Source: Devosia geojensis | GTDB lineage: Bacteria; Pseudomonadota; Alphaproteobacteria; Rhizobiales; Devosiaceae | Length of the DNA stretch: 64,000 nt | Assembly: GCF_000969415.1 (NCBI RefSeq) | Contig: NZ_JZEX01000108.1 | Span: 98,663 to 162,662, forward strand | Direction: 5' to 3' | In this document: positions 49,977-58,969 of the stretch, piece after piece | Numbering within the stretch: position 1 is the stretch's first letter | How the letters are laid out: each line of letters starts with the position of its first letter | The notes under the pieces: model-generated | Told to the model about the DNA's origin: nothing | Database searches by the model: none | Seen by the model: only the letters and a program-made list of their open reading frames with translations | Position numbers and translations under genes: made by a program

Positions 49977-52103
49977 CTACCGGGGCAGGCGGTAGGCGAT
50001 GATGTAGTCGCCCCGTTCCGTCGTCTGGAACGTCCCGCCTGCCGTAAGGGCGATGAACTGGTCGCCGCTTTCGGCCCCGATATAGGACATCGGAGTGGCC
50101 GTCGCGCCCGTCGGCATGTCGATGCGCCACAGCTCTTCGCCGGTCTCGGTGGAGAGGGCACGGAAGTAGCCGTCCTGCGAGCCGGCAAAGAAGACGAGGC
50201 CGGACCCGGTGACGAGCGAGCCGCCATTGAGCGGCATGCCCATCTCGATGTCGAGGCCGAGCTTCCAGCCGAACGGACCGCCGTTGCGGGCGGTGCCGAT
50301 CGGGCGTTCCCAAACCACTTCCTGGGTTTCCATGTCGATGGCCGTCATGTTGCCGAAGGGCGGACGGGTGCAGGGCACGCCAAGTGGCGAAAGCCACGTG
50401 CCGCCGTCCTGCACATAAGGCGTGCCGCGCTGCGGCGCGCCGACGCCCGGTCCGATGATCGGCATGCCCCGCTCGTCGACCTCGTGGAAGCGGGCAGCTT
50501 CGGGAGAATCGGTGGGAATGAGGCGCATGCGGTTGGGCACGTCGACCGAGGTGCCGATGAGGATGTTGCGCTCCGGATCGTAGGAGACGCTGCCCCAGTT
50601 GGAGCCGCCGAAATAGCCCGGGGTGAAGATGGTATAGGCCTGATCGGACGGCGGGGTGAGGGTGCCTTCGTAGCGCGACTGGCGGAACTGCAGGCGGCAG
50701 ATCAGCTGGTCGAGCGGGGTCAGCCCCCACATGTCGCTTTCCTCGATATGGTTGGAGCCGAGCCGTGGCATGCCGACCGAGAAGGGCTGGGTCTCGGCCG
50801 TGTAGTCGCCTTCGACCGCCCCTTGCGTTACCGGACGCTCCTCGATCTCCGTCAACGGCTCGCCGGTCTCACGGTTGAAGACGAAGAGCTCGCCGCGCTT
50901 GGTCGGCTGCACGAGGGCCGGAATCGGCCCGTCTGCGCTGGGGAAATCGATCAGCACCGGCTGCGATGCCACGTCATAGTCCCAGATGTCGTGGTGCAAT
51001 GTCTGGAAATGCCAGGCGACGCTTCCGTCGGCGACGTTGAGCGCGACCACGGACGAGGAGTATTCCTCCATTTCCGGGGTACGATGCCCGCCGAAATAGT
51101 CGGGCGTGGCGTTGCCGATCGGCAGGTAGACCATGCCCAGTTCCGGGTCGGCGCTCATCACGCTCCACACATTGGGCGTGCCGGGCGTGTACATTTCCCC
51201 CTCGGCTGGCTCGGTGTTGATGCCCGGACGACCCATGTCCCAGGCCCAGCGGAAGCTGCCGTCGACGGCGTCATAGGCCCGGATCACGCCCGAGGGCTCG
51301 TCGACCGACTGGCCGTCGAAGATAGCCGCCCCGACCACGATCATGCCGTTGACGACCTTGGCGGGCGAGGTGTTGTACTGGAAACCGGCTTCGTCGGGTC
51401 CCATGCCGACGCGCAGGTCGACCTCGCCGTCAGTGCCGAAACCCGGGCAGCGTTCGCCGGTGCGTGCGTCGACCGCCACAAGGCGTGCATCGCGGGTCGA
51501 TGTGATGACGCGGGCCGCGCAGAGCTCTTCGCCCTCGGACGCCTGGAAGTAGGAAACGCCGCGGCAGCCGCCGCCATTGGCGAGGTTGGTGAGCACCGGG
51601 TCGAAGTTCCACAGCTCCTCGCCCGTTTCGGCATTGAGCGCAAAGATGCGGTTGTCGCGGGTGCAGACATAGAGCGTGTTGCCCACCTGGAGCGGCGTGG
51701 CCTGGTTGGGACCGGCTCCGCCGGTGCGGAAGGTCCAAGCCACCTCCAGGTCGCCGACGTTCTGCGGGGTGATCTCGTCATAGGGCACGTAGCGTGTACC
51801 GCCCATGTCGCGGCCCCAGTCGACCCAATCGCCGCTCTCGGGCACCATCGCGTAGCCCTGGTAGCCGGGGTCGACATTGCTCGCGGGCACCGTGGGCGTC
51901 TCCGCGGCGGTCTCGGGCGCCGGGCTCGGCTCGTCGGCCGGCGGCGCGGTTTCGGCCGGTGCGGTCGGCGCTTCGACGGGCGCTGTCGGCAGTGGCGTCT
52001 GCTCGGCGGGCGGAATGGTGGTTTCCTGCGCGACCAGGGCGGTCGAGGCCAGTGCGGCCAGAATCAGGCCCGGCAGGGCGGGATGGATAAGCGCGCGGCT
52101 CAT
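49977..52103 (-). CDS. PQQ-dependent membrane dehydrogenase catalytic subunit (glucose/polyol/quinate type)
   Basis: A 708-residue periplasmic quinoprotein. Residues 1-25 are a signal peptide, and residues 26-75 are a Pro/Ala/Glu-rich linker. From about 90 an eight-bladed propeller begins (DWVDWGRDMGGTRYVPYDEI), with repeated blade motifs such as IFALNAETGEELW, VALNVADGSVAW and YFRALSTETGEELW. It resembles the Gcd/SldA/QuiA family: sugar, polyol or quinate oxidation with electrons passed to ubiquinone. The membrane anchor that Gcd carries at its N-terminus is the separate next gene, as in SldBA. No PQQ biosynthesis gene is in view. The start overlaps the small-subunit gene as ATGA. Confidence 0.9.
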   Translation of the reverse strand: MSRALIHPALPGLILAALASTALVAQETTIPPAEQTPLPTAPVEAPTAPAETAPPADEPSPAPETAAETPTVPASNVDPGYQGYAMVPESGDWVDWGRDMGGTRYVPYDEITPQNVGDLEVAWTFRTGGAGPNQATPLQVGNTLYVCTRDNRIFALNAETGEELWNFDPVLTNLANGGGCRGVSYFQASEGEELCAARVITSTRDARLVAVDARTGERCPGFGTDGEVDLRVGMGPDEAGFQYNTSPAKVVNGMIVVGAAIFDGQSVDEPSGVIRAYDAVDGSFRWAWDMGRPGINTEPAEGEMYTPGTPNVWSVMSADPELGMVYLPIGNATPDYFGGHRTPEMEEYSSSVVALNVADGSVAWHFQTLHHDIWDYDVASQPVLIDFPSADGPIPALVQPTKRGELFVFNRETGEPLTEIEERPVTQGAVEGDYTAETQPFSVGMPRLGSNHIEESDMWGLTPLDQLICRLQFRQSRYEGTLTPPSDQAYTIFTPGYFGGSNWGSVSYDPERNILIGTSVDVPNRMRLIPTDSPEAARFHEVDERGMPIIGPGVGAPQRGTPYVQDGGTWLSPLGVPCTRPPFGNMTAIDMETQEVVWERPIGTARNGGPFGWKLGLDIEMGMPLNGGSLVTGSGLVFFAGSQDGYFRALSTETGEELWRIDMPTGATATPMSYIGAESGDQFIALTAGGTFQTTERGDYIIAYRLPR

Positions 52104-52453
52104 TTCAGCTTCCTCCAGACGAGCGGCAGGCAGAGCCAGAGGCCGAGGACGGCCGGGCCCGCGATACGTGGCAGCAGGCCCCAGAAATCGAATCCGACCT
52201 CCCAGATGGACCAGGCGACGGTCCAGACGATCATGGCCGCATAGACCCAGAGGCCCAGCCGGCTGCCGCGCCAAAGCAGGAAGGCGCTGGCGAGCACGGC
52301 GGCACCGGTGATGCCGTAGTACCAGGAGCCTCCAAGCGCGATCAGCCAGATGCCGCCGCCGAACAGGAAAAGACCGATGGGAATAAAAAGGATTATGGCG
52401 ATCCAGACCGCCCAGTTCAGCGGAACTGGACGCTGCAAGGATGCAGTAGGCAT
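52100..52453 (-). CDS. Membrane subunit of the PQQ dehydrogenase, SldB-like
   Basis: A 117-residue protein with about four hydrophobic segments (from WAVWIAIILFIPIGLFLFGG to the C-terminal GPAVLGLWLCLPLV). It matches the N-terminal membrane domain of membrane-bound glucose dehydrogenases, here as a separate protein. It would hold the catalytic subunit at the membrane and pass electrons to ubiquinone. GGAGGAG lies four bases before the ATG, and the candidate TetR operator 63 bases upstream. Confidence 0.85.
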   Translation of the reverse strand: MPTASLQRPVPLNWAVWIAIILFIPIGLFLFGGGIWLIALGGSWYYGITGAAVLASAFLLWRGSRLGLWVYAAMIVWTVAWSIWEVGFDFWGLLPRIAGPAVLGLWLCLPLVWRKLK

Positions 52454-52515
52454 TTCACTCCTCCATGCCAGATGACATCCCTGTGATGGCAGATCGCATC
52501 GAGCTGGACAAGAAT

Positions 52516-52531
52516 GAAACGATACCGTTTC
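52516..52531. promoter_or_regulatory. Candidate TetR operator, GAAACG-N4-CGTTTC
   Basis: A perfect 6+6 inverted repeat with an ATAC spacer sits in the 98-base gap between the TetR gene and the dehydrogenase membrane-subunit gene. This is the usual layout for a TetR-type repressor of the adjacent genes. Confidence 0.6.
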
Positions 52532-52551
52532 GTTTCTTTGTGGTTGGAGAC

Positions 52552-53217
52552 TTAGGCTCTGGCCCCGCGCAGAAAACTCTCCCAGTTCGCCTGCATGACC
52601 GCGGCGCGCTGCGCTTCGTCGTCGACGTAAGGCGTCAGCAGCAGGGCGTCGCTCCAGATCGGGTTGACGACGGCGTCGTAGAGCTGGCGCGCCAGTTGCT
52701 CGGAGTCGCCCTGGCGCAGGAGGCCTGCCGCTTGTGCCGCCTCCACATGCGGTTGCATCAGCGCCCGCAGGGCCGCGCCGGTGGCGGCAAAGGCGCGGCC
52801 GATCGCCGGCACGCGCGGCACGGCAGCAAGGGAAAGCCGATAGAGATCGGCGTTGTTCGGCAGGGCCGCGAAATCGGCAATGCCGAACGTCAGGGTGCGC
52901 AGCCGCACCAGCGGGTCCGGATCGGCATTGTCGATGGCGCGGATGGTTTCGAGCACGTTTTGCCCGTCTTGGACCACGGCGGCTTCCGCCAATGCCTCCT
53001 TCGTCCGGAAATGGCGGTAGATGGTGGTCTTGGAAGCGCCGGCGGCCGCGGCGATTTGCTCGACCGACGTTGCATCGAAGCCCTGCTTCTTGAACATCAG
53101 GAGCGCGGCCTGGAGGATGAGGAGGGGGATGGCGCCCTTGTCGGCATCCTTGGGCCGCCCTCGGCGCTTCTTCCCATCCGACAGGTCTTTCCGCACGGAG
53201 CCAACGGTGTTCGGCAC
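52552..53217 (-). CDS. TetR family transcriptional regulator
   Basis: A 221-residue regulator starting at GTG, with AAGGGA seven bases upstream. The N-terminal basic stretch KKRRGRPKDADK is followed by the TetR helix-turn-helix (about 28-75: FKKQGFDATSVEQIAAAAGA, SKTTIYRHFRTKEAL). The helical C-terminal domain resembles the TetR_C_AefR group. It lies immediately upstream of the dehydrogenase genes on the same strand and probably represses them through the operator at 52516-52531. Ligand unknown. Confidence 0.9.
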   Translation of the reverse strand: MPNTVGSVRKDLSDGKKRRGRPKDADKGAIPLLILQAALLMFKKQGFDATSVEQIAAAAGASKTTIYRHFRTKEALAEAAVVQDGQNVLETIRAIDNADPDPLVRLRTLTFGIADFAALPNNADLYRLSLAAVPRVPAIGRAFAATGAALRALMQPHVEAAQAAGLLRQGDSEQLARQLYDAVVNPIWSDALLLTPYVDDEAQRAAVMQANWESFLRGARA

Positions 53218-53316
53218 GCAGCATTCCCTTCATCGCGACAATCGCATGGGCTTTTATGTATGCACCACGCGGGAGCGCAATTCACTAAATCCGCTGCCGG
53301 CCGGGTCGTGCCCCCC

Positions 53317-54102
53317 CTAGAGCCGGCGAAGGACATAGTCCGCCCGCACGATGCTGCGCGGGTTGATGGGCACGCCCGTTTCCACGAATACGGCCCGGAC
53401 CGCCGCCCGCTGCGCGGCCAGGATGTCGGTGTCGAGCTGGTCGCCGAGCATGATCGCGGCGCCGGGTTGGACCCCCAGGCGTTCCATCGCGGTGAGCACG
53501 ATCGTCGGAGCCGGCTTGCCCATGAAGATTGGCGAAACGCCGGCCGCGGCCGCGATAGACTGAACGATGGCGCCGGCGCCGGGCTCGAAGCCGTCCGCGA
53601 TCGGACGGATGAGGTCTGGATTGGTGCCGATCAGCTCCGCTCCCGCCAGGACATTGCGCACCGCCGCCTTCATCATCGCGTAGTCGAACCGCCGGTCGAG
53701 CGCGACCAGCACCGCCTCCGTTGCCTCTTCGGCAAGGATGAAGCCGGCGTCGGCCACGCGATCCTTGAGGGATTGCGAGCCGATCACATAGAGCCGGGCG
53801 CCCGCCCCATATCGCGAACGCAGGAAGTCGAGGGCCACGTCGCCGGAGGTCACCACCTGCTGCGAGGAGCAGGGTATGCCGAGCCGGCGGATCTTGTCGG
53901 CGAAGTCGATCGGGGATTTCTCGGCATTGTTAGTGATGAAGCAGTAGGGCACGCCCTGCGCATGCCAGCGGTTGAACCGCTCGGCCGCGCCCGGCACCGC
54001 TTCCTCGCCCCGATAGACGATGCCGTCGAGATCTGAAAGCACGGCGGAGAATTCGAGCTCCTCGATGGAGGCAAGACGCACGGGAGAGACGAGTGCGGTC
54101 AT
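53317..54102 (-). CDS. HAD-superfamily IIA phosphatase, NagD-like
   Basis: A 261-residue phosphatase. Motif I VLSDLDGIVYRG (nucleophile Asp), motif II ITNN, the motif III lysine MGKPAPTIV and motif IV MLGDQLDTDILAA are all present, with a cap domain between II and III as in NagD/PGP/glycerol-phosphatase enzymes. The start overlaps the DppC gene as ATGA, making it the last gene of the phosphodiester operon. It could dephosphorylate a phosphorylated sugar or glycerol-3-phosphate after uptake. Confidence 0.88.
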   Translation of the reverse strand: MTALVSPVRLASIEELEFSAVLSDLDGIVYRGEEAVPGAAERFNRWHAQGVPYCFITNNAEKSPIDFADKIRRLGIPCSSQQVVTSGDVALDFLRSRYGAGARLYVIGSQSLKDRVADAGFILAEEATEAVLVALDRRFDYAMMKAAVRNVLAGAELIGTNPDLIRPIADGFEPGAGAIVQSIAAAAGVSPIFMGKPAPTIVLTAMERLGVQPGAAIMLGDQLDTDILAAQRAAVRAVFVETGVPINPRSIVRADYVLRRL

Positions 54103-54998
54103 GCATCCTTGCCTTTCAGGTTCGGGTCGAGCATGTCGCGCAGCCAGTCCCCCAGCAGGCTGATGGCCAGCGTCGTCAGGAAGATGACGACACCGGCCGG
54201 GATGCCGATCCACCAGGCCGTCGCCAGGTAGTTGCGCCCTTCGCCGAGCAGCAGCCCAAGGCTGGTGCCCGGCGGCTGCACGCCGAGGCCGAGGAACGAG
54301 AGCGACGTTTCGAGCAGGATGATCTCGGGGAAATTGAGCGTGATCTGCACCATGATGACCCCCATCATATTGGGGAGGACGTGCCGGATGTAGACCTTTG
54401 CCGGATGCACGCCAAGCGTGCGGATGGCGAAGGCATAGCCCTGGCCGTTAGTGGAAAGCACGAGACCGCGGGCGATGCGCGCATAGCCGTCCCAGCCGAA
54501 GAGGCCGATCAGCACCACCAGCAGCACGAAGTTGTTGCCGAAGAACGCCAGCACCGCCAGCGCCACGATGAGGAACGGGATGGCCGCCTGGAAATCCACC
54601 AGCATCATGATCACGTCGTCGACCCAGCCGCGGAAATGGGCCGCGACGATGCCGAGCACCGTCCCGACGCTCGCGCCGATCACCGTGCCCATCAAGGCGA
54701 TGAGGATACTGGTGCGCATTGCGTAGATGACGCGGCTGAGCACGTCGCGTCCCAGATTGTCGGTGCCCAGCAGGTATTCGGGCAGTCCACCGAGGAAGCC
54801 CGGCGGCTGCAGGCGCTTCAGCAGGCTCTGCTCCGCATAGCCGTACGGGGCCAGGAACTCGGCGAAGAGGGCCATCAGGACCACCACGGCCAGCCAGAAC
54901 AGCGACAGTCCTATCACCAGCGGCGGCCTGGATTTCCAGATCCTGGTGAGCCAGCCGCGCCGCCTGAGAGGTGCCGAGGAGAGATCGGTGGTCGTCAT
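54099..54998 (-). CDS. ABC transporter permease, DppC type
   Basis: A 299-residue permease: LLGTDNLGRDVLSRVIYAM, GYAFAIRTLGVHPAKVYIRH in the EAA loop and LSFLGLGVQPPGTSLGLLLG near the C-terminus. A basic cytoplasmic N-terminus (RRRGWLTRIWKS) precedes helix 1. It overlaps both neighbours by ATGA and works with the upstream DppB-like protein. Confidence 0.92.
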   Translation of the reverse strand: MTTTDLSSAPLRRRGWLTRIWKSRPPLVIGLSLFWLAVVVLMALFAEFLAPYGYAEQSLLKRLQPPGFLGGLPEYLLGTDNLGRDVLSRVIYAMRTSILIALMGTVIGASVGTVLGIVAAHFRGWVDDVIMMLVDFQAAIPFLIVALAVLAFFGNNFVLLVVLIGLFGWDGYARIARGLVLSTNGQGYAFAIRTLGVHPAKVYIRHVLPNMMGVIMVQITLNFPEIILLETSLSFLGLGVQPPGTSLGLLLGEGRNYLATAWWIGIPAGVVIFLTTLAISLLGDWLRDMLDPNLKGKDA

Positions 54999-55936
54999 GT
55001 CTTCGCCGCCCGCCTGTTGTGCAGCTCGATGCGCGGGTCGAGCCAGCCATAGGTGAGGTCTACGATGAGGTTGACGAGCACCATGGTGAGCGCGATGAGC
55101 AGCACCACGGCCTGCACGACGGCGAGGTCCCGCTGGTTGACCGAGTTGACGAGGAGCATGCCGACGCCCGGCCAGGCAAAGACCGTTTCGATGGTCACCG
55201 CGCCCCCGATCAGACCGCCGATTCGCATGCCGACGACGGTCACCACCGGAATGGCCGCGTTGGGCAGCGCATGGCGCAGGATCCGCCGGTCATAGGGTAT
55301 GCCCTTGGCCTTGGCCGTGCGCATGAAGGGCTGATGGAGCACGTCCAGCACCGAGGAGCGGGTGAAGCGCGCGACGGTAGCGGCGGCTGCCGTGCCCAGC
55401 GTCACCGCCGGCATCAGCAGGTGCCAGATGCTGCCCGTGCCCGAACTCGGCAGCCAGCGCAGCGTCATCGAGAATACCAGGATCAGGATGATGCCGAGGA
55501 AGAAGTTGGGAATGCTGTGTCCGAGGATGGTGAAGGACATGGTGGCATGGTCCACCCATCGGCCGCGGAACAGCGCCGCCATGATGCCCGAGGGAATGCC
55601 CAGTGCGAGGGTGATCAGCAGCGCGGTGAACCCCAGGAGCAGCGTCACCGGCACCCGCTCCATCACCACCTCGAGCGCTGGCCGGCCATCGCGGAAGGAG
55701 GTGCCGAAGTCGCCCTGGATGATGGCCGTCAGATAAGCCAGGTATTGCTCGATATACGAGCGGTCGAGCCCCCAGCGCTCGCGGAATGCGGCCACGGCTG
55801 CGGGCGAAGCTTCGTCCGAGAGCATGATCTGGGCCGGATCGCCCGAGGCCCGGAGCACGATGAAGACGAAGGTGACGGTCAACAGCAGCGTGAGCGTGCC
55901 GCGCACCAGCTTGGTGATGACGAATTGCGGGTTCAC
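54995..55936 (-). CDS. ABC transporter permease, DppB type
   Basis: A 313-residue permease beginning at GTG (GTGA overlap with the phosphatase-superfamily gene); earlier in-frame codons lie inside that gene. VLRASGDPAQIMLSDEASP follows helix 1, the coupling loop includes QPFMRTAKAKGIPYDRRILR, and VTIETVFAWPGVGMLLV is the C-terminal signature. Confidence 0.92.
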   Translation of the reverse strand: MNPQFVITKLVRGTLTLLLTVTFVFIVLRASGDPAQIMLSDEASPAAVAAFRERWGLDRSYIEQYLAYLTAIIQGDFGTSFRDGRPALEVVMERVPVTLLLGFTALLITLALGIPSGIMAALFRGRWVDHATMSFTILGHSIPNFFLGIILILVFSMTLRWLPSSGTGSIWHLLMPAVTLGTAAAATVARFTRSSVLDVLHQPFMRTAKAKGIPYDRRILRHALPNAAIPVVTVVGMRIGGLIGGAVTIETVFAWPGVGMLLVNSVNQRDLAVVQAVVLLIALTMVLVNLIVDLTYGWLDPRIELHNRRAAKT

Positions 55937-57369
55937 CTGTCCCAGGCTCCCGTGCCGGCGGTCCAGCCGCAGTCGACGATGGTTTGTCCCTCGACCACCC
56001 ACTGGCGCAGATATTGCTCATGGCCGCGATGTTCGGCCTGCAAGGTGCGGATTTCCACCTGCGGCGCGATGCCGAAGCGCGGATCCTCGCCCACCAGCGC
56101 CTCCACCAGTGGCCGGCCCTCGGTGCCGTCGAGCGGCAACCCCATGGCGGTCAAGATGGTGGGGGCGATATCAGGCAGCCAACAAGGCGTTTCTGAAACG
56201 AAACCGGCGCGGAAGGCCGGCCCCTGGGCCGCCAGTACGGTCGAGAGCTCGCCCCGGTTCAACCCGCCATGCATGCCGCCGCCGTCCGATATCCAGGCCG
56301 CAAAGCGGCAGCTGTCGACCGTGGGGCCCCAGCTTTGCGAGCAGTCGGTGGCGCGCAGTGTGAACCCGACGTCGGCGCCGCGTGGATGATTGTTGCGCAC
56401 CGCGGCCCAGGGCAGGGCGCCCGCAGTCGCCTCGCCATTTTCCCCCGTCACGAAGACGAGGCCGCAGAAATCCTGCTGCACCAGCCAGTCGACGACACGC
56501 GCCTTGTTGGCATCGGAGCGGTCATCGAGATAGATGCTGCTGAACGAGCCGATCGCTACGCGCCCGAACTCGGCGGGAATGATGTCCAGCGTTTCGAGCT
56601 GACGCCGCCCTGTGATCTGTCCGTGGTCGGACATGACCAGGATGTTTTCCGGGCCGTTCCCGGCCTTCCACCACTCGAGTATGCGCCCGAAATTCTCGTC
56701 GCAGATGCGCTGCGCCTCCTGCGTTTCCGGCGCGGTGACGCCGAAACGGTGCGAGCTCATGTCCGGCTCGTTCATCCAGAACACGCAGAAGTCCGGATTG
56801 TGGCGCGGGTAGACCACCTCGATGAGCGCACTGGTCGCATAGGTCATGCGCGAGCCGTTCGGCGCGCCGGGCTCCGGGATATCGCCGAGACGGGCGAGGA
56901 CGGCTTCATGCAGGTCCGGGCTCGAAACCGGAGCGCCGTGCATCGAGAAGACCGGCTGGGCGAGATCATGAGCGCTCGAATTCATCATGCGCGAGGCGCC
57001 CTTGGTGGCGGTGCTGACGACTGCCATGGTGCGCCCCGCGTTCGCCATGCGCTGGCCCATGGTTTCGCGGTCGAGCAGTTGCCCGGCCTGTGCCGCCAGT
57101 TCCAGGTCCTCCCATTCCGCCGTCCTGAACAGACCCTCAGGCCGGACGGGGTGGATGAACTGGTTGGCGACGACCCCATGGTCACCCGGCGGGCACCCGG
57201 TCATCGTCGAGGTGACGGCGACGCGCGTTTCGCTGGGAAAGATCGACCGCGAATTCACGAAATTGCTGCCCTCGGCCATGAACCGGGCAAGGTTCGGCAT
57301 CAGTTCGGCCGTTGCGCGGTCACGGCGCAGTCCGTCGAACGTGATGAGAAGCGTCGATCCGGTGCTCAT
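55933..57369 (-). CDS. Alkaline phosphatase superfamily enzyme, type I phosphodiesterase/NPP-like
   Basis: A 478-residue metal phosphoesterase. LLITFDGLRRD supplies the first Asp, SIFPSETRVAVTSTMTG has the likely Thr nucleophile, and metal ligands are visible in NEPDMSSHRFG, VMSDHGQITG and GMHGGLNRGE. There is no signal peptide, so it acts in the cytoplasm on an imported ester or diester. It overlaps the DppB-like gene by GTGA and the glycerophosphodiesterase gene by ATGA. Predicted to cleave phosphodiesters or phosphonate-like esters; exact substrate unknown. Confidence 0.88.
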   Translation of the reverse strand: MSTGSTLLITFDGLRRDRATAELMPNLARFMAEGSNFVNSRSIFPSETRVAVTSTMTGCPPGDHGVVANQFIHPVRPEGLFRTAEWEDLELAAQAGQLLDRETMGQRMANAGRTMAVVSTATKGASRMMNSSAHDLAQPVFSMHGAPVSSPDLHEAVLARLGDIPEPGAPNGSRMTYATSALIEVVYPRHNPDFCVFWMNEPDMSSHRFGVTAPETQEAQRICDENFGRILEWWKAGNGPENILVMSDHGQITGRRQLETLDIIPAEFGRVAIGSFSSIYLDDRSDANKARVVDWLVQQDFCGLVFVTGENGEATAGALPWAAVRNNHPRGADVGFTLRATDCSQSWGPTVDSCRFAAWISDGGGMHGGLNRGELSTVLAAQGPAFRAGFVSETPCWLPDIAPTILTAMGLPLDGTEGRPLVEALVGEDPRFGIAPQVEIRTLQAEHRGHEQYLRQWVVEGQTIVDCGWTAGTGAWDR

Positions 57370-58091
57370 TGCAGGCCCTCCATCGTCTCCACGGCGAACT
57401 TGACGTCGTTGACGAGCACGCCGCCGGCGCCGAATTTTGCCAGTTTCGTCAGGTTTGCCGCCGAGGTCTCGCCGCCGACCTCGAAGTCGGTGCCGCGCCC
57501 CCCGACGGTCACCCAGACGTCGGCGCCGAGCCCGCGCAGCTCCGCCACTCGCTCGCGCGAGGCGTCCCGCTCCCACAGCCGGATGGTTTTCGCACCTGCC
57601 ACCCAGAAGCCTACCGCATCGTCGGGCGTCGGAATGAAGCCCAGGATCTCGACTTCGCCCTGCACCGCAAAGAATCGCACCGCATCGAGCGTGTGGCACC
57701 CGGCAAAGACCAGACGCCGCTGCGGGCCGGAAACCGCATCCGCGATCGCCTGCCACAGCTGCGCCAGCGCTTCGGGCGTTTCGTCCTTGATGTCGAGCAG
57801 CACCGCCTTGCCGTCGCGTGCATAGGCGAGCGCCTCGGATGCGGGCGCTATCCGGCCGCCTTGCGCGTTGCCGAGCTCCATGAGTTCGGCAAGGGTCAGC
57901 TCGCTCACCGGCTCCGGCCGGCCGAACAGGCGGTTGAGGTCGGGGTCGTGCGCGCACACGCAAACCCCGTCTCTGGAGAGGCGGATGTCGGTCTCGATGG
58001 CGAACGCCCCGGCCGCATACGCGCCATCCCAGCTGGCGGGCGTGTTCTCCGGGAAATTGGCGCTGTCGCCTCGGTGTGCGATGATCTTCAT
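57366..58091 (-). CDS. Glycerophosphodiester phosphodiesterase
   Basis: A 241-residue GDPD-fold TIM barrel. IIAHRGDSANFPENT holds the catalytic His-Arg and Glu, AIETDIRLSRDG the metal-binding Glu/Asp, and CVCAHDPDLNRL the second catalytic His. It hydrolyses glycerophosphodiesters to glycerol-3-phosphate and an alcohol and, lacking a signal peptide, is cytoplasmic like UgpQ. Its clustering with the importer and two phosphoesterases gives the operon its probable role. Confidence 0.92.
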   Translation of the reverse strand: MKIIAHRGDSANFPENTPASWDGAYAAGAFAIETDIRLSRDGVCVCAHDPDLNRLFGRPEPVSELTLAELMELGNAQGGRIAPASEALAYARDGKAVLLDIKDETPEALAQLWQAIADAVSGPQRRLVFAGCHTLDAVRFFAVQGEVEILGFIPTPDDAVGFWVAGAKTIRLWERDASRERVAELRGLGADVWVTVGGRGTDFEVGGETSAANLTKLAKFGAGGVLVNDVKFAVETMEGLQ

Positions 58092-58126
58092 GTCGTAAGC
58101 CTTGAAAACGAGATGGCGCCTGGCCG

Positions 58127-58969
58127 CTACGGCAGGGCGCCGAAGGTGCGCAGGTCGCGCTCGCGCCGCTGGCGCGGCGTATCTGCGGGAATGGCGGCGA
58201 GCAGTCGGCGGGAATAGTCGTGCTGCGGCGCCTCGAACAGCGTCCGGGAGTCGCCGATTTCGAGGAGCTTGCCGGCATGCATCACCCCGACGCGGTGGCT
58301 GATGTGCCGGACCACCGACAGGTCGTGGGAAATGAACATCAGCGACAGCTTCAGCTTCTCCCGCAGCTCGAGCAGCAGGTTGATGATCTGCGCCTGCACC
58401 GAGACGTCGAGCGCGCTGACCGCCTCGTCGCAGATGACGAGCCGGGGCCGCAGCACCAGGGCCCGGGCGATGACCGCGCGCTGCAACTGCCCGCCCGAGA
58501 GCTGGTGCGGCAGGCGCTTGCCCAAGGTGGCGAGCCCGACCATCGTGAGCATCGCTTGCGCCCGGTCGTCGGCTTCGGAACGCGCCAGCGTCTCATGGGT
58601 GGTCAGCGCTTCGCGCACCTGCGCATGGATGGTCCAGCGCGGGTCGACCACCGCCGCCGGGTTCTGGAACACGACCTGCACCTGGCGGCGCTGCCGGCGC
58701 CATTGGGGCGAACCCACCGGCGCATAGCTCTCGCCCCAGAACGAGATGCTGCCGCCGGCCGGCGCCTCGATGCCGGCGACCATGCGGCCGAGCGTCGACT
58801 TGCCGCTGCCGCTTTCCCCGACGATCCCCAGCGTCTCGCCTTCCGCGATGTGGAAGCTCGCGCCATCGACCGCGCGGAAATGTTCGACCGGACCGAAAAG
58901 ACGCCGTCCGACCGGATAGGTCTGCACCAGGCCGGTGGCGACGAGCCCCTCAGTCGTGGCCGGGATCAT
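58127..58969 (-). CDS. ABC transporter ATP-binding protein, DppF type
   Basis: A 280-residue ATPase with Walker [11 protein letters not shown]-loop [10 protein letters not shown], signature LSGGQLQR, Walker [14 protein letters not shown] (an Ala replaces the usual Pro/Thr after Glu) and H-loop ISHD. The C-terminal extension is short. It overlaps the DppD-like gene as ATGA and lies 35 bases before the diesterase gene. Confidence 0.92.
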   Translation of the reverse strand: MIPATTEGLVATGLVQTYPVGRRLFGPVEHFRAVDGASFHIAEGETLGIVGESGSGKSTLGRMVAGIEAPAGGSISFWGESYAPVGSPQWRRQRRQVQVVFQNPAAVVDPRWTIHAQVREALTTHETLARSEADDRAQAMLTMVGLATLGKRLPHQLSGGQLQRAVIARALVLRPRLVICDEAVSALDVSVQAQIINLLLELREKLKLSLMFISHDLSVVRHISHRVGVMHAGKLLEIGDSRTLFEAPQHDYSRRLLAAIPADTPRQRRERDLRTFGALP

